This document shows, piece by piece, positions 49,748 through 58,846 of a stretch of DNA of 64,000 bases. Below the pieces are notes generated by a model. The model did no database searches, was not told the origin of the DNA, and saw nothing but the letters and a program-made list of their open reading frames with translations. This stretch comes from Muricoccus roseus (GTDB lineage: Bacteria > Pseudomonadota > Alphaproteobacteria > Acetobacterales > Acetobacteraceae): NCBI RefSeq assembly GCF_900141905.1, contig NZ_FQZF01000002.1, positions 62,001-126,000 of the forward strand, written 5' to 3'. A program made the position numbers and the translations under genes. The stretch's first letter is position 1. Every line of letters begins with the position of its first letter.

Positions 49748-51670
49748 GTGCCCTCCGCACAGAACAGTCCCAAAGCCGAAAGCCCCGCGCCGCGTGGCAC
49801 CTTCGACACCTTGCGCAGCCTCGCGCCCTATCTCTGGCCGAAGGGCGAGACGGGGCTGCGGGTGCGGGTGGTGATCGCCCTGCTCTTCCTCGTCGCGGCG
49901 AAGATCGCGAACATCCTGGTTCCCATGGCCTATGCCCGGGCGGTGGATGCGCTCACCCCGCATGTCGGGCAGGGCGCCGGCACCGCGGCCGCCATCCTGG
50001 TCGTGCCGGTGGCGCTGGTGGTCGGCTACGGCCTGCTGCGAATCGCCTCCTCGGCCTTCGGGGAGCTGCGGGATGCGGTGTTCACCCGGGTGCAGGCGCG
50101 GGCCGGGCGGCGGATCGCGCTGCAGGTCTTCACCCATCTGCACGCCCTCTCGCTGCGCTTCCACCTGGACCGGCAGACGGGCGGCCTCTCCCGCGTGATC
50201 GAGCGGGGGACGCGGGGGATCAACTTCGTCCTCGACTTCATGCTGTTCAACATCATCCCGACCATCATCGAGATCCTGCTGGTCGCGGCCATCCTGTGGC
50301 GGATGTTCAGCTTCTCCTTCGCGGCGGTCACGCTCGGCACCATCGCCCTCTACGTCACCTTCACCCTGATGTTCACCAATTGGCGCCTGCGCTTCCGGCG
50401 CCAGATGAACGAGACGGACCAGGAGGCGAACACCCGGGCGATCGACAGCCTGCTGAACTACGAGACGGTCAAGTATTTCGGGAATGAACGTCATGAGGAG
50501 CGGCGCTACGACTCCTCCCTCGCGCGCTACGAGACGTCCTACATCCAATCCGAGGTCTCGCTGAACGTCCTGAACATGGGGCAGGCGGCGATCATCGCCA
50601 TCGGCCTCACGGCGGTGATGCTGATGGCGGCGCAGGGCGTCGCGCAGGGAACGATGACGGTCGGCGACTTCGTGCTGGTGAACACCTATCTCATCCAGCT
50701 CTACCTGCCCCTGAACTTCCTCGGCTTCGTCTACCGCGAGATGAAGCAGGGGCTGGTGGACATGGAGGCCATGTTCACCCTCATGCGGGAGCACCGCGAG
50801 GTGGCCGACAAGCCCGGCGCGCCGGCGCTCCCGGCCGGCCCGGGCGCGGTGCGCTTCGAGGATGTGCATTTCGGCTACGGCCGGAACCGGGAGATCCTGC
50901 ACGGCATCTCCTTCGACGTGCCGCCCGGCAGGATGCTGGCCATCGTCGGCCCCACCGGGGCAGGCAAGTCCACCATCTCCCGCCTGATGTTCCGCTTCTA
51001 CGACGTGTGGGACGGGCGGGTGACGATCGACGGTGCCGACCTGCGCGAGGTGACGCAGGAAAGCGTGCGCGCGGCCATCGGCGTGGTGCCGCAGGACACG
51101 GTGCTGTTCAACGACACCATCGCCTACAACATCGCCTATGGCCGCCCCGACGCGAGCGAGGAGGAGGTGGTCCAGGCCGCGAAGCTGGCCCAGGTGCATG
51201 ATTTCGTCATGCGCCTGCCGGACGGCTACAAGACCCGCGTGGGAGAGCGCGGGCTGAAGCTCTCCGGCGGCGAGAAGCAGCGCGTGGCCATCGCCCGGAC
51301 CATCCTGAAGGACCCCCGCATCCTCATCCTCGACGAGGCGACCAGCGCGCTGGACACCCGGACGGAGCAGGAGATCCAGTCCGCCCTGCGCGGCGTGGCG
51401 CGGGGCCGGACCACGCTGGTCATCGCGCACCGCCTCTCCACCGTGGTGGAGGCGGATGAGATCATCGTGCTCGCCGAGGGGCGGATTGCCGAGCGCGGCA
51501 CCCATGCCGAGCTGGTGGCTGCCGAGGGGATCTATGCGGGCATGTGGAGGCGCCAGGCCCAGGCGGTGGCGCTCGCCGAGGCGGCCGCGGCGGCGCGGGA
51601 GGTCGGATCCCCCTCCGCGCCTCTGGACAGCCCCGCATCCATGGGGTCTTCCGCTCCGGCGACGGCCTGA
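49748..51670 (+). CDS. Atm1/HMT1-type ABC exporter (fused permease-ATPase)
   Basis: A 640-residue half-transporter. Six membrane helices occupy about residues 30-330, and SLLNYETVKYFGNERHEERRY between them is the hallmark of the Atm1/ABCB7/HMT1 group, which exports glutathione-linked sulfur or metal compounds. The ATPase has Walker A GPTGAGKST (from 401), the signature LSGGEKQR, Walker B ILILDEATSALD and the H-loop IAHRLS. The start is a GTG with GGAG 7 bases upstream. It is followed by a small gene after 37 bases. A role in iron-sulfur or heavy-metal homeostasis is inferred from the family. Confidence 0.92.
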   Translation: MPSAQNSPKAESPAPRGTFDTLRSLAPYLWPKGETGLRVRVVIALLFLVAAKIANILVPMAYARAVDALTPHVGQGAGTAAAILVVPVALVVGYGLLRIASSAFGELRDAVFTRVQARAGRRIALQVFTHLHALSLRFHLDRQTGGLSRVIERGTRGINFVLDFMLFNIIPTIIEILLVAAILWRMFSFSFAAVTLGTIALYVTFTLMFTNWRLRFRRQMNETDQEANTRAIDSLLNYETVKYFGNERHEERRYDSSLARYETSYIQSEVSLNVLNMGQAAIIAIGLTAVMLMAAQGVAQGTMTVGDFVLVNTYLIQLYLPLNFLGFVYREMKQGLVDMEAMFTLMREHREVADKPGAPALPAGPGAVRFEDVHFGYGRNREILHGISFDVPPGRMLAIVGPTGAGKSTISRLMFRFYDVWDGRVTIDGADLREVTQESVRAAIGVVPQDTVLFNDTIAYNIAYGRPDASEEEVVQAAKLAQVHDFVMRLPDGYKTRVGERGLKLSGGEKQRVAIARTILKDPRILILDEATSALDTRTEQEIQSALRGVARGRTTLVIAHRLSTVVEADEIIVLAEGRIAERGTHAELVAAEGIYAGMWRRQAQAVALAEAAAAAREVGSPSAPLDSPASMGSSAPATA

Positions 51671-51707
51671 CCATTTAGACCTAACATTTGATAAGGAGGC
51701 CCCGGGA

Positions 51708-51974
51708 ATGTCCCTGGACCCGCAAGGTGCCGCCCCGGAAGACCTGAGCCATGCCGGCTCGGTCACCGACAAGGCGATCGAATACATGATGGAGCAGGGC
51801 ATCTCTCCCATCTCCATCGCTTCCGCCCTGCTCGGCGGCGCGCTGGGGCTGATGGCCCGCACGATGGAGGATCCGGCGATCGCCCGAGTCCTGCGGAGCG
51901 CCCTGGTTTCGGTCGAGAGCGGGGAGCTGCAGGAGATGCGCCAGCAGGGCGCGGAGCCTCCGCGCGCCGGCTGA
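51708..51974 (+). CDS. Hypothetical 88-residue protein
   Basis: A small protein with an excellent ribosome site (AAGGAGG) before the ATG. The middle ([36 protein letters not shown], split here only for description) has a helix with moderately hydrophobic, glycine-rich character, perhaps membrane-associated. I do not recognise the family. It lies between the Atm1-type exporter and rpmB on the same strand. Confidence 0.7.
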   Translation: MSLDPQGAAPEDLSHAGSVTDKAIEYMMEQGISPISIASALLGGALGLMARTMEDPAIARVLRSALVSVESGELQEMRQQGAEPPRAG

Positions 51975-52098
51975 TCCGGCCTTCCGGCTTGACTCGCGGG
52001 CCCGGCACCGCCATACGCCGCCCTTCCTATCAGACCACCACCCGTGCCCCGTGCGGTTCCGCATGGCCGCGCGGCCGAACCACCCAGGGGTTTCCACC

Positions 52099-52395
52099 AT
52101 GTCCCGCCGCTGCGGCATCACCGGCAAGGGCGTCCTGACGGGCAACAACGTCAGCCACGCCAACAACAAGACCCGCCGGCGCTTCCTGCCGAACCTCCAG
52201 CAGTCCTCGTTCTTCTCGGACGTGCTGGGTACCTCGATCCAGATGCGCCTCTCCACCCGCGGCATCCGCACCGTGGAGCACAATGGCGGCCTCGACGCCT
52301 TCCTCCTCGGCACCCCGGACCGCGCCCTGACGGTCGAGGCGAAGGTGCTGAAGCGCCGCATCGAGAAGGCGCAGGCGAAGAAGGCGGCCGCCTGA
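52099..52395 (+). CDS. rpmB: 50S ribosomal protein L28
   Basis: A 98-residue L28. [20 protein letters not shown] is the standard start (C-x-x-x-G-K-G-x-x-x-G-N-N-V-S-H), followed by [12 protein letters not shown] and the basic C-terminal tail [14 protein letters not shown]. The ATG at 52099 was selected because upstream in-frame codons add nothing conserved. A strong terminator starts 33 bases after the stop. Confidence 0.96.
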   Translation: MSRRCGITGKGVLTGNNVSHANNKTRRRFLPNLQQSSFFSDVLGTSIQMRLSTRGIRTVEHNGGLDAFLLGTPDRALTVEAKVLKRRIEKAQAKKAAA

Positions 52396-52428
52396 GGCCC
52401 CTTTCCGCCCTTCCGGCGTGAGTTCCGA

Positions 52429-52460
52429 CGGCGCGAGGAGATACTCCTCGCGCCGTTGTT
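52429..52460 (+). terminator. Intrinsic terminator after rpmB
   Basis: A perfect 12-bp stem (52429-52440 with 52444-52455), loop ATA, then TTGTT. It separates rpmB from the sensor-kinase-like gene downstream; it supports the choice of the later start (52530) for that gene. Confidence 0.85.
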
Positions 52461-52529
52461 ATGTCCGGGCACCCCTCTCCCCAGCGGGCGTTCATCTTTC
52501 GGCAGGGGCGCGCTGTCAGGCTGCGCCGC

Positions 52530-53291
52530 ATGGAGAACCTGCTCCTCATCCTCGCCGCCGCCGCCGCCTTTCTCGCCTTCGTCGCGTGGCGCCTGCTCGA
52601 ACGCAGCCGGGAGGCGGAAGCCCGCGCGGCCCAGGCCGAGCTGCGGCTCGGCAGCCAGGGCCGCTCGCTCGGCCTCGTCGCGCGGGAGCTGGAGGCGCCT
52701 GGGCTGGGCCTGCTCGGCCTGGCCACGCGCCTGCCGCCCGAGATCGCGCCCGGCGTCGAATCCGAAGGGCGCCGCCTGCTTGCCCTGGCCGATGAGGTGG
52801 CCGACCAGGCCGCCGCCCAGCCCCATGCGCGCAGCCTAAAGGAGAACCGTATTCCCCTCGGTCCCTTGCTGAAGGAGGCCGTGGAAACGGTGGCCCTGCC
52901 CATGGGGGCGGGCGCCCGGCACTGGCAGGTCTCGCCCGAGGCGGAGGCGCTGACCGTGCTGGCCGACCGCCGTGCCCTCGGCCGCGTGCTCTCCCAGGCC
53001 CTGGCACGGGCCGCGCGCGAGACCCGGGCGGGGGACCGGATCACCCTGCGCATCGTCCGCGCCGCGGAGACCGTGGCCCTGGTGATCGAGGATGAAGGGG
53101 CCGGGCTGCCCGGAGGCGACCTGACGGGCGGGGAGGGCACGCGGGGCCTCTCGCTCGGGCTATCGGCCGCGCGGGAGCTCATGCGTGCCCATGGCGGGGA
53201 GCTGACGCTCGAGGCGGCGCCCGGCATCGGCGCGCGCACCTGGCTTACCCTGCCGCGTGCCCGGGTGCTGGAGGATCAGCTGGTCGGCTGA
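52530..53291 (+). CDS. Degenerate sensor histidine kinase-like membrane protein
   Basis: A 253-residue protein with one N-terminal membrane helix (NLLLILAAAAAFLAFVAW, residues 3-20), a short coiled coil, a HisKA-like segment and a HATPase domain. The ATP site has the DxGxG box EDEGAGLP and the GLSLGLS lid. However, the H-box reads VARELEAPG with Arg52 where the phosphorylated His should be, and the N-box (RVLSQALARAARE) lacks its conserved asparagines. Autophosphorylation is therefore unlikely. No response regulator is adjacent. The start was placed after the rpmB terminator; an ATG at 52461 is the alternative. Its 3' end overlaps the convergent gene by 16 bases. Confidence 0.72.
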   Translation: MENLLLILAAAAAFLAFVAWRLLERSREAEARAAQAELRLGSQGRSLGLVARELEAPGLGLLGLATRLPPEIAPGVESEGRRLLALADEVADQAAAQPHARSLKENRIPLGPLLKEAVETVALPMGAGARHWQVSPEAEALTVLADRRALGRVLSQALARAARETRAGDRITLRIVRAAETVALVIEDEGAGLPGGDLTGGEGTRGLSLGLSAARELMRAHGGELTLEAAPGIGARTWLTLPRARVLEDQLVG

Positions 53292-54283
53292 TCCCAGCCC
53301 AGCACCATCAGCAGCGTGCTTTGGAAGAACATCGAGTTGTCGTCGGAGATGACGGCGACCAACTCGCGCCCGCCATGGCGGAAGGCGCAGATTCCCTCCC
53401 AGTTGTCGGTCGGCAGGGGCCGCTCCAGCCGGGCGACCGTCGGGGCTTCCAGCAGGCCGGGGCGCGGCGGCAGGGGCGGCAGGCGGGCGATCCGGGCGGA
53501 AAAGCCCTCCAGCAGGTGGAAGCGGCGCTCGAGTACCAGCGCGCCGCCATCGGGCAGGGGACAGAGGTCGCTGGGGTCGTGGCCCGGGGCGGGGCGGTAA
53601 GGGAAGCCGTGCCACTGGCCCGGGCGGCCGATCCAGGCCATGCGGGAGGAGCGGTCCTCCTCCGGCCGCTGGCTCTCGGTGATCGCCAGCCAGCGTCCGT
53701 CCGGCAGGACGCCGAGGGATTCGAGCGCACCGTTTCCCGGCGCGTCGCGCAGGCTCGGCGGGGCCTCCACCGGCTCGGCCCGCGCATCCAGGCCACGGTA
53801 ACGCCAGATCCGGTGCAGGCGCTCGAAGCCGATGAGCCAGGAGCCGTCCGGCAGCGCCGCCAGGCATTCGGCATCGCTGACGATGTCCCGCGGCAAGGGG
53901 CGGCCGACCGGGTCGCGCAGCGGGCCGGAGCGCGGGGCGTCCAGCCCCAGCGGTGTGCCCTCGGCCGACAGCACCAGCCGCGCCTGCGCCCAACGGCCGC
54001 GATCCGCGATGGCGGTGAGGGTGAGGTCGGGCGCGACATGCAGGCCGGAAAGCCCATCGGCACCCAGGCGGCCGGTGTCGATGCGGAGGACGCCGAGCGG
54101 CCGCAGGGCGGCCTGAGAGGGCGGCTGCGACAGGGGTTCGGGCAAGCCGACCGGCCCGCCGGGGCGCTGGCAGGCCGTCGCGCCGAGCAGGGCCGCCATG
54201 GCGGCGCGCCGCCCGAGGCTGCGGCGCCGTAGCCCTGGCGCCCGGGGATGCGCGGATGAGGAGGCTAGGCCTCCCCCGATCAC
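53276..54283 (-). CDS. Phytase-like (esterase-like) domain lipoprotein
   Basis: A 335-residue protein of the phytase-like family (PF13449), a beta-propeller. Recognisable blocks are GADGLSGLHVAPDLTLTAIADRG, DAECLAALPDGSWLIGFER, ESLGVLPDGRWLAITE and DNWEGICAF...AVISDDNSM. The N-terminus after RRAAM is a lipoprotein-type signal with Cys38 (LLGATAC). The start is a GTG with GAGGGGGAT before it, 10 bases after the cobT stop, so it belongs to the cobT transcript. The substrate is unknown; true phytase activity has not been shown for most members. Confidence 0.8.
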   Translation of the reverse strand: MIGGGLASSSAHPRAPGLRRRSLGRRAAMAALLGATACQRPGGPVGLPEPLSQPPSQAALRPLGVLRIDTGRLGADGLSGLHVAPDLTLTAIADRGRWAQARLVLSAEGTPLGLDAPRSGPLRDPVGRPLPRDIVSDAECLAALPDGSWLIGFERLHRIWRYRGLDARAEPVEAPPSLRDAPGNGALESLGVLPDGRWLAITESQRPEEDRSSRMAWIGRPGQWHGFPYRPAPGHDPSDLCPLPDGGALVLERRFHLLEGFSARIARLPPLPPRPGLLEAPTVARLERPLPTDNWEGICAFRHGGRELVAVISDDNSMFFQSTLLMVLGWDQPTS

Positions 54284-54293
54284 GTCATCCCCC

Positions 54294-56171
54294 TCACACC
54301 ATGACCGGCGCCCGCTCAGCCGCCGCGCGCTGCCAGGCCATCGCGGCGTCCTCGTCGAACAGCTCGGCGAGCTTCTTCATCATGGTGCCGCCCAGCTCCT
54401 CGGCATCCACGATGGTCACGGCGCGGCGGTAGTAGCGGGTGACGTCGTGGCCGATGCCGATGGCGATCAGCTCCACGATGTCGCGCCCCTCGATATCGCC
54501 GATCACCTTGCGCAGGTGCCGCTCGAGGTAGTTGCCGGGGTTCACCGACAGCGTGCTGTCATCGACCGGCGCACCGTCCGAGATCACCATGAGGATGCGG
54601 CGCTTCTCCGGGCGGCTGAGGAGGCGCTTGTAGGCCCATTCCAGGGCCTCGCCGTCGATGTTCTCCTTCAGCAGCCCTTCGCGCAGCATCAGGCCCAGAT
54701 TCTTGCGGGCCCGGCGCCAGGGCGCGTCGGCGGCCTTGTAGACGACGTGGCGCAGGTCGTTCAGCCGGCCGGGATTGCGCGGCTTGCCATCCTGCACCCA
54801 GCGCTCGCGGCTCTGGCCGCCCTTCCAGGCGCGGGTGGTGAAGCCGAGGATCTCCACCTTCACCGCGCAGCGCTCCAGCGTGCGGGCGAGGATGTCGCAG
54901 CACATGGCGGCCACCGTGATCGGCCGGCCGCGCATGGAGCCGGAATTGTCGATCAGCAGCGTGACGACCGTATCGCGGAAATCAGCCTCCCGCTCGCGCT
55001 TGTAGGTCAGCGAATGGGTGGGCGAGGCGACGATGCGGGCGAGGCGGGCCACGTCGAGCAGCCCTTCCTCCAGGTCGAACTCCCAGGCGCGCTGCTGCTG
55101 CGCCAGCAGGCGGCGCTGCAGGCGGTTGGCGAGCTTGGAGACGACGCCCTGGAGATGGGAGAGCTGCTGATCGAGCTGCTGGCGCAGCCGGGCCAGCTCC
55201 TCGGCATCGCAGAGGTCGTCCGCCGAGACCTCCTCGTCGAACTGGCGGGTGTAGGCGCGGTAGAGGGAGGTGTCGTCCGTGACGGGCACCTCCTTCCGCT
55301 GCTGCGGGCCTCCCGGGCGGTCCTCACCCTCGGCGGCGGCGCCGTCATCCTCGTCGTCCTCGCCTGATTCCTCTTCGCCCGCCTCGCCCTGCGTCTGCTC
55401 GGGCTGGGCGCCCATCTGGCTTTCGGATTCCTGGGGCTTGCTCTCGCCCTCGCCCTGGTTGTCCTGGGCGCCGGAGGTCTCGCTGCCCTCGTCCTCCTGG
55501 TCCTGGGATTCCTCGGATTCCGCCTCGGTCTCGGCCTCGGCGAGGTCGAGGGCGGCCAGGAGCCTGCGGGCGGCGCGGCCAAAGGCGTCCTGGTCTTCGG
55601 CGTTGCGGGCCATCTCGACCAGCGCGTCATCGGCACGCGGGCCGAGCGTGTCGCGCCAGAGATCGACCACGCGCTGCGCGGCCGGGGGCACGGGCTCGCC
55701 GGTCAGCTTCTCGCGTGCCAGCAGGGACAGCGCCGCGGTCAGCGGCAGCTGGTCCTTGCGGGTCATGCGGTCGTAGCCCTCCGCCTCCGCCTGCTCGGTG
55801 TGGCGGGCGCGGAGATTGGCGGCCACGCCCGCCATGTGCCGGCCGCCCACCGCCTCCACCCGGGCTTGCTCCAGCGCGTCGAACACCTCCCGCGCCTCGC
55901 GGCGGCCGGGGGTGCGGGCGGCATGGGTCGCCTCGTCATGGTGGCGCAGCTTCAGGGCCACCGAATCGGCGGCGCCGCGCAGGCGGGCCATCTCGGCCGG
56001 CGGCAGGGCGCGGGTGGGCAGCGGCAGGCGGGCGCGCTTGCCGGCGAGGCCGGAGGGGCCCGGCTGGAAGGCGACCTGCACATCGGTGGAGCGCGCGATG
56101 GCGCGCAGCGTGCCGGCGGTGGCGCGCTTGAACTCCTCCTGGCGGGTGGTGTCCTTGTTGCTGCCGCTCAT
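54294..56171 (-). CDS. cobT: Aerobic cobaltochelatase subunit CobT
   Basis: A 625-residue CobT, part of the CobN-CobS-CobT complex that inserts cobalt into hydrogenobyrinic acid a,c-diamide. A long acidic, glutamate/serine/glutamine-rich linker occupies about residues 215-300. The C-terminal von Willebrand A domain has the MIDAS motif [13 protein letters not shown] and [10 protein letters not shown]. The start gives [20 protein letters not shown], the usual CobT beginning. The stop of the glutathione-transferase gene lies in the other direction: that gene overlaps the cobT start by 4 bases, so the two are coupled. Confidence 0.93.
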   Translation of the reverse strand: MSGSNKDTTRQEEFKRATAGTLRAIARSTDVQVAFQPGPSGLAGKRARLPLPTRALPPAEMARLRGAADSVALKLRHHDEATHAARTPGRREAREVFDALEQARVEAVGGRHMAGVAANLRARHTEQAEAEGYDRMTRKDQLPLTAALSLLAREKLTGEPVPPAAQRVVDLWRDTLGPRADDALVEMARNAEDQDAFGRAARRLLAALDLAEAETEAESEESQDQEDEGSETSGAQDNQGEGESKPQESESQMGAQPEQTQGEAGEEESGEDDEDDGAAAEGEDRPGGPQQRKEVPVTDDTSLYRAYTRQFDEEVSADDLCDAEELARLRQQLDQQLSHLQGVVSKLANRLQRRLLAQQQRAWEFDLEEGLLDVARLARIVASPTHSLTYKREREADFRDTVVTLLIDNSGSMRGRPITVAAMCCDILARTLERCAVKVEILGFTTRAWKGGQSRERWVQDGKPRNPGRLNDLRHVVYKAADAPWRRARKNLGLMLREGLLKENIDGEALEWAYKRLLSRPEKRRILMVISDGAPVDDSTLSVNPGNYLERHLRKVIGDIEGRDIVELIAIGIGHDVTRYYRRAVTIVDAEELGGTMMKKLAELFDEDAAMAWQRAAAERAPVMV

Positions 56172-56815
56172 GCCAGCTTCTCCATGGGGGCGGCTCCCTT
56201 GCGAATGGCGGCCTGCCTTGCCGGGCGGGCTTCGATAGCGGCGAGATGGCGGGCGACGGCCGGGCCGGGCTGGAGCATGCCCCATTCCACGACCCAGGCG
56301 AGCAGCCCGCCCAGAAGGATGTCGGCAGCGGTGAACTGGTTCCCCACCAGCCAGGGGCCCTGGGCGAGCGCAGCCTCGGCCCGCAGCACGGCCTCCGGGA
56401 AGGGCGGCCAGCCTATGGCGCGGGTGGGGGCGGGCGCAGCGCGGGGAAAGGCCATGTCGGCCATGGCCGGCTCCATCACGCCCGACGCGTAGGCCATCCA
56501 GAAGGCATAGGTGGCGCGGGCCGGAGAACCCACGGGCGGAGCGAGTCGTGCCTCGGGCAGGGTATCGGCGACATAGGCGGCGATGGCGGCGGATTCCGTC
56601 ACCACCACGCCTTTCCAGTCACCCTCCGGCCCCCGGTCCACCAGGGCGGGCAGCTTACCGGCCGGGTTGAGCGCCAGGTAGTCGGCGGCCTTGTTCGTGG
56701 CGGCCTCGATGCTGTGCCACTGCAACTCGTAATCCGCCCCCGCCTCCTCCAGCAGCCAGAGGCTACCGGCGGAGCGGGACTTCGGCGCGTGATGCAGCAG
56801 GAAGCGCGCCGCCAT
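56168..56815 (-). CDS. Glutathione S-transferase family protein
   Basis: A 215-residue GST. The thioredoxin-like N-terminal half has [20 protein letters not shown] (with a serine in the usual active position) and [15 protein letters not shown] (the cis-proline glutathione contact), then [18 protein letters not shown]. The helical half ends in [21 protein letters not shown]. It lies between cobS and cobT, overlapping the cobT start by 4 bases and starting 6 bases after the cobS stop. A role in cobalt or tetrapyrrole chemistry is only suggested by position. Confidence 0.88.
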   Translation of the reverse strand: MAARFLLHHAPKSRSAGSLWLLEEAGADYELQWHSIEAATNKAADYLALNPAGKLPALVDRGPEGDWKGVVVTESAAIAAYVADTLPEARLAPPVGSPARATYAFWMAYASGVMEPAMADMAFPRAAPAPTRAIGWPPFPEAVLRAEAALAQGPWLVGNQFTAADILLGGLLAWVVEWGMLQPGPAVARHLAAIEARPARQAAIRKGAAPMEKLA

Positions 56816-56821
56816 GGCGAC

Positions 56822-57820
56822 TCAGCGCTTCACGTAGAGACCCGTCGGGATCTCCTCGTTAAAGCAGCGCTGGTAGTACTCGGCCACCGTGCTCCGCTCC
56901 GCCTCGTCGCACTTGTTGAGGAAGGAGAGGCGGAAGGCGAAACCGACATCGCCGAAGATCTTCGCGTTCTCGGCCCAGGTGATGACCGTGCGCGGCGACA
57001 TGACCGTGGAGATGTCGCCGGCGATGAAGCCCGCGCGGGTCAGGTCGGCGAGCGCGACCATCGCCTCGATCTGCTTGCGGCCCTTCGCGTCGTTCTCGGC
57101 CACGCCCAGCTTGGCGGCCACGATCTGCGTCTCCTGCGCATGGGGCAGGTAGTTCAGGGTCGCCACGATGTTCCAGCGGTCCATCTGGCCCTGATTGATC
57201 TGCTGGGTGCCGTGATAGAGGCCCGTCGTGTCGCCCAGGCCCACCGTGTTGGCGGTGGCGAAGAGGCGGAAGGCCGGGTGCGGGCGGATGACGCGGTTCT
57301 GGTCGAGGAGGGTCAGCTTGCCCTCGACCTCCAGCACGCGCTGGATGACGAACATCACGTCCGGGCGGCCCGCGTCATACTCGTCGAACACCATGGCGCA
57401 GGGGTGCTGCAGGGCCCAGGGAAGGATGCCTTCCTTGAACTCGGTCACCTGCTTGCCGTCCTTCAGGACGATGGCGTCCTTGCCGACCAAGTCGATGCGG
57501 GAGATGTGGCTGTCTAGGTTCACGCGCAGGCAGGGCCAGTTCAGGCGCGCGGCCACCTGCTCGATATGCGTGGACTTGCCGGTGCCGTGATAGCCCTGGA
57601 CCATCACGCGGCGGTTGAAGGCGAAGCCGGCGAGGATGGCGAGCGTCGTGTCGCGGTCGAACTTATAGGTGGGGTCCACCTCCGGCACGTGTTCGGCGCG
57701 GACGGAGAAGCCCGGGACCGTCATGTCGCTCTCGATGCCGAAGACCTCGCGGACGGAGACCTGCACATCCGGCATGTCGATCTGGGGGCGGCTCTCGGCG
57801 AGGCTTGCGACCTTGTTCAT
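56822..57820 (-). CDS. cobS: Aerobic cobaltochelatase subunit CobS
   Basis: A 332-residue AAA+ ATPase, the motor subunit of cobaltochelatase. Walker A is [19 protein letters not shown] (GxxGxGKST) and the Walker B/sensor region is [38 protein letters not shown] is the characteristic sensor 1 stretch. It starts [17 protein letters not shown], typical of CobS. It is followed by the GST and cobT genes in the same unit; a J-domain gene lies upstream in the same direction. Confidence 0.94.
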   Translation of the reverse strand: MNKVASLAESRPQIDMPDVQVSVREVFGIESDMTVPGFSVRAEHVPEVDPTYKFDRDTTLAILAGFAFNRRVMVQGYHGTGKSTHIEQVAARLNWPCLRVNLDSHISRIDLVGKDAIVLKDGKQVTEFKEGILPWALQHPCAMVFDEYDAGRPDVMFVIQRVLEVEGKLTLLDQNRVIRPHPAFRLFATANTVGLGDTTGLYHGTQQINQGQMDRWNIVATLNYLPHAQETQIVAAKLGVAENDAKGRKQIEAMVALADLTRAGFIAGDISTVMSPRTVITWAENAKIFGDVGFAFRLSFLNKCDEAERSTVAEYYQRCFNEEIPTGLYVKR

Positions 57821-57872
57821 GGGCGGGTCCGGTTCCGTGAAGAGGGGGACAGGCGGCAGGCCTCTCGGGGGG

Positions 57873-58463
57873 TCAGGCCGCCTGGCTCGGCTGCGGGGCA
57901 AGCGTCGCGAGGCGCTTGCGGATGAGGCTGTAGGCTCGGTTGATATCTTTCAACCGCTCCTCGGAGGATTTGTCCCCGCCATTGGCATCGGGGTGGTAGC
58001 GCTTGGCGAGGTCCTTGTAGCGGGCGCGGAGCCCGTCCTCGTCGATCGGCCAGCCGAGGCCCAGAACGTCGAGGGCGGCGCGCAATTCGGGCGGCGCTTC
58101 CTTCGCGGTCTTCTTCGGCGTGGGCTTGGTGTCGGCGAAGAGGCCCAGCGGGTCCCGCAGGCCTTCGGGGCCGATATGGGCCTGCCCGCCCAGCCGTCCA
58201 AGAGGCCAGGTGGGGCGCTGCCAGCCCGAATCCTCGCGCAGGTTCTGCTCGATCTCCTCCGGGGACATGCCCCGGTAGAAATCCCAGGCCTGGTTGTAGG
58301 CGCGGACATGCTCAAGGCAGAAATGATAGTAGTCCCGCAGCCGGGACCGGTCGCGAGGCGCCCGGAACTCGCCGGGGGCCTCGCAGCCTGGAGCCTCGCA
58401 GGTCCGGGTGGAGCTGCCGGGGGGGACGGTGGATCGGAGGGGTGCTGCGCCGCGTCGGGCCAT
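57873..58463 (-). CDS. DnaJ-domain protein
   Basis: A 196-residue protein with a C-terminal J domain (about 130-196; [24 protein letters not shown] motif intact) and an N-terminal region with two cysteines ([18 protein letters not shown]) and [21 protein letters not shown]. The same architecture, J domain at the end, occurs next to cobS and bolA in many alphaproteobacteria. It should stimulate an Hsp70 ATPase. ATG at 58463 is used; a GTG three codons upstream is possible. Divergent from bolA, with 73 bases between starts. Confidence 0.87.
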   Translation of the reverse strand: MARRGAAPLRSTVPPGSSTRTCEAPGCEAPGEFRAPRDRSRLRDYYHFCLEHVRAYNQAWDFYRGMSPEEIEQNLREDSGWQRPTWPLGRLGGQAHIGPEGLRDPLGLFADTKPTPKKTAKEAPPELRAALDVLGLGWPIDEDGLRARYKDLAKRYHPDANGGDKSSEERLKDINRAYSLIRKRLATLAPQPSQAA

Positions 58464-58536
58464 GGTGCGCACCTTATGAGCGTAGCGGCCCGCGCCGGCA
58501 AGGCACGAAACGTCCCTTCACACCCGCCTCGAAGAC

Positions 58537-58839
58537 ATGGAAAAGCCTCTTGATATGGACACGCCGGATATGACCACGCGGGCCGGGCGCCTGCGCGCCA
58601 CGCTCCTTCATGCCTTCCCCGGCGCCGAGGTGACGGTGCGCGACGACAGCGGCCTGCATGCGGGCCATGCCGGCGCACGGCCGGGCGGGGAGACGCATTA
58701 CGCCATCCGGGTCGTCGCCCCCGGCTTTGCGGGCATGACGCGGCTGGCGCGGTCCCGCGCCGTGCATGCGGCGCTGGCCGAGGAATTCGGCGCGGGCATG
58801 CACGCCCTGGCGCTGGAGCTGCGGGCCCCTGGGGAGTAG
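58537..58839 (+). CDS. bolA: BolA family protein
   Basis: A 100-residue BolA protein. VTVRDDSGLHAGHAGARPGGETHYAIRVVAPGF contains the conserved (D/E)(S)xxHxGH core and the strand pattern of BolA; LARSRAVHAALAEEF is the helix-turn-helix-like end. BolA proteins work with monothiol glutaredoxins in iron-sulfur trafficking or bind DNA. Three in-frame ATGs (58537, 58555, 58570) are possible; the longest is given. The one at 58555 has the best upstream purines, so the true protein may be 6-11 residues shorter. Confidence 0.88.
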   Translation: MEKPLDMDTPDMTTRAGRLRATLLHAFPGAEVTVRDDSGLHAGHAGARPGGETHYAIRVVAPGFAGMTRLARSRAVHAALAEEFGAGMHALALELRAPGE

Positions 58840-58846
58840 CCCGGGC

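Noticed and set aside
49553-51862. A 769-codon minus-strand frame opposite the Atm1-type exporter
   Set aside because: It lies fully opposite a gene with every ABC motif and shows no domain of its own.
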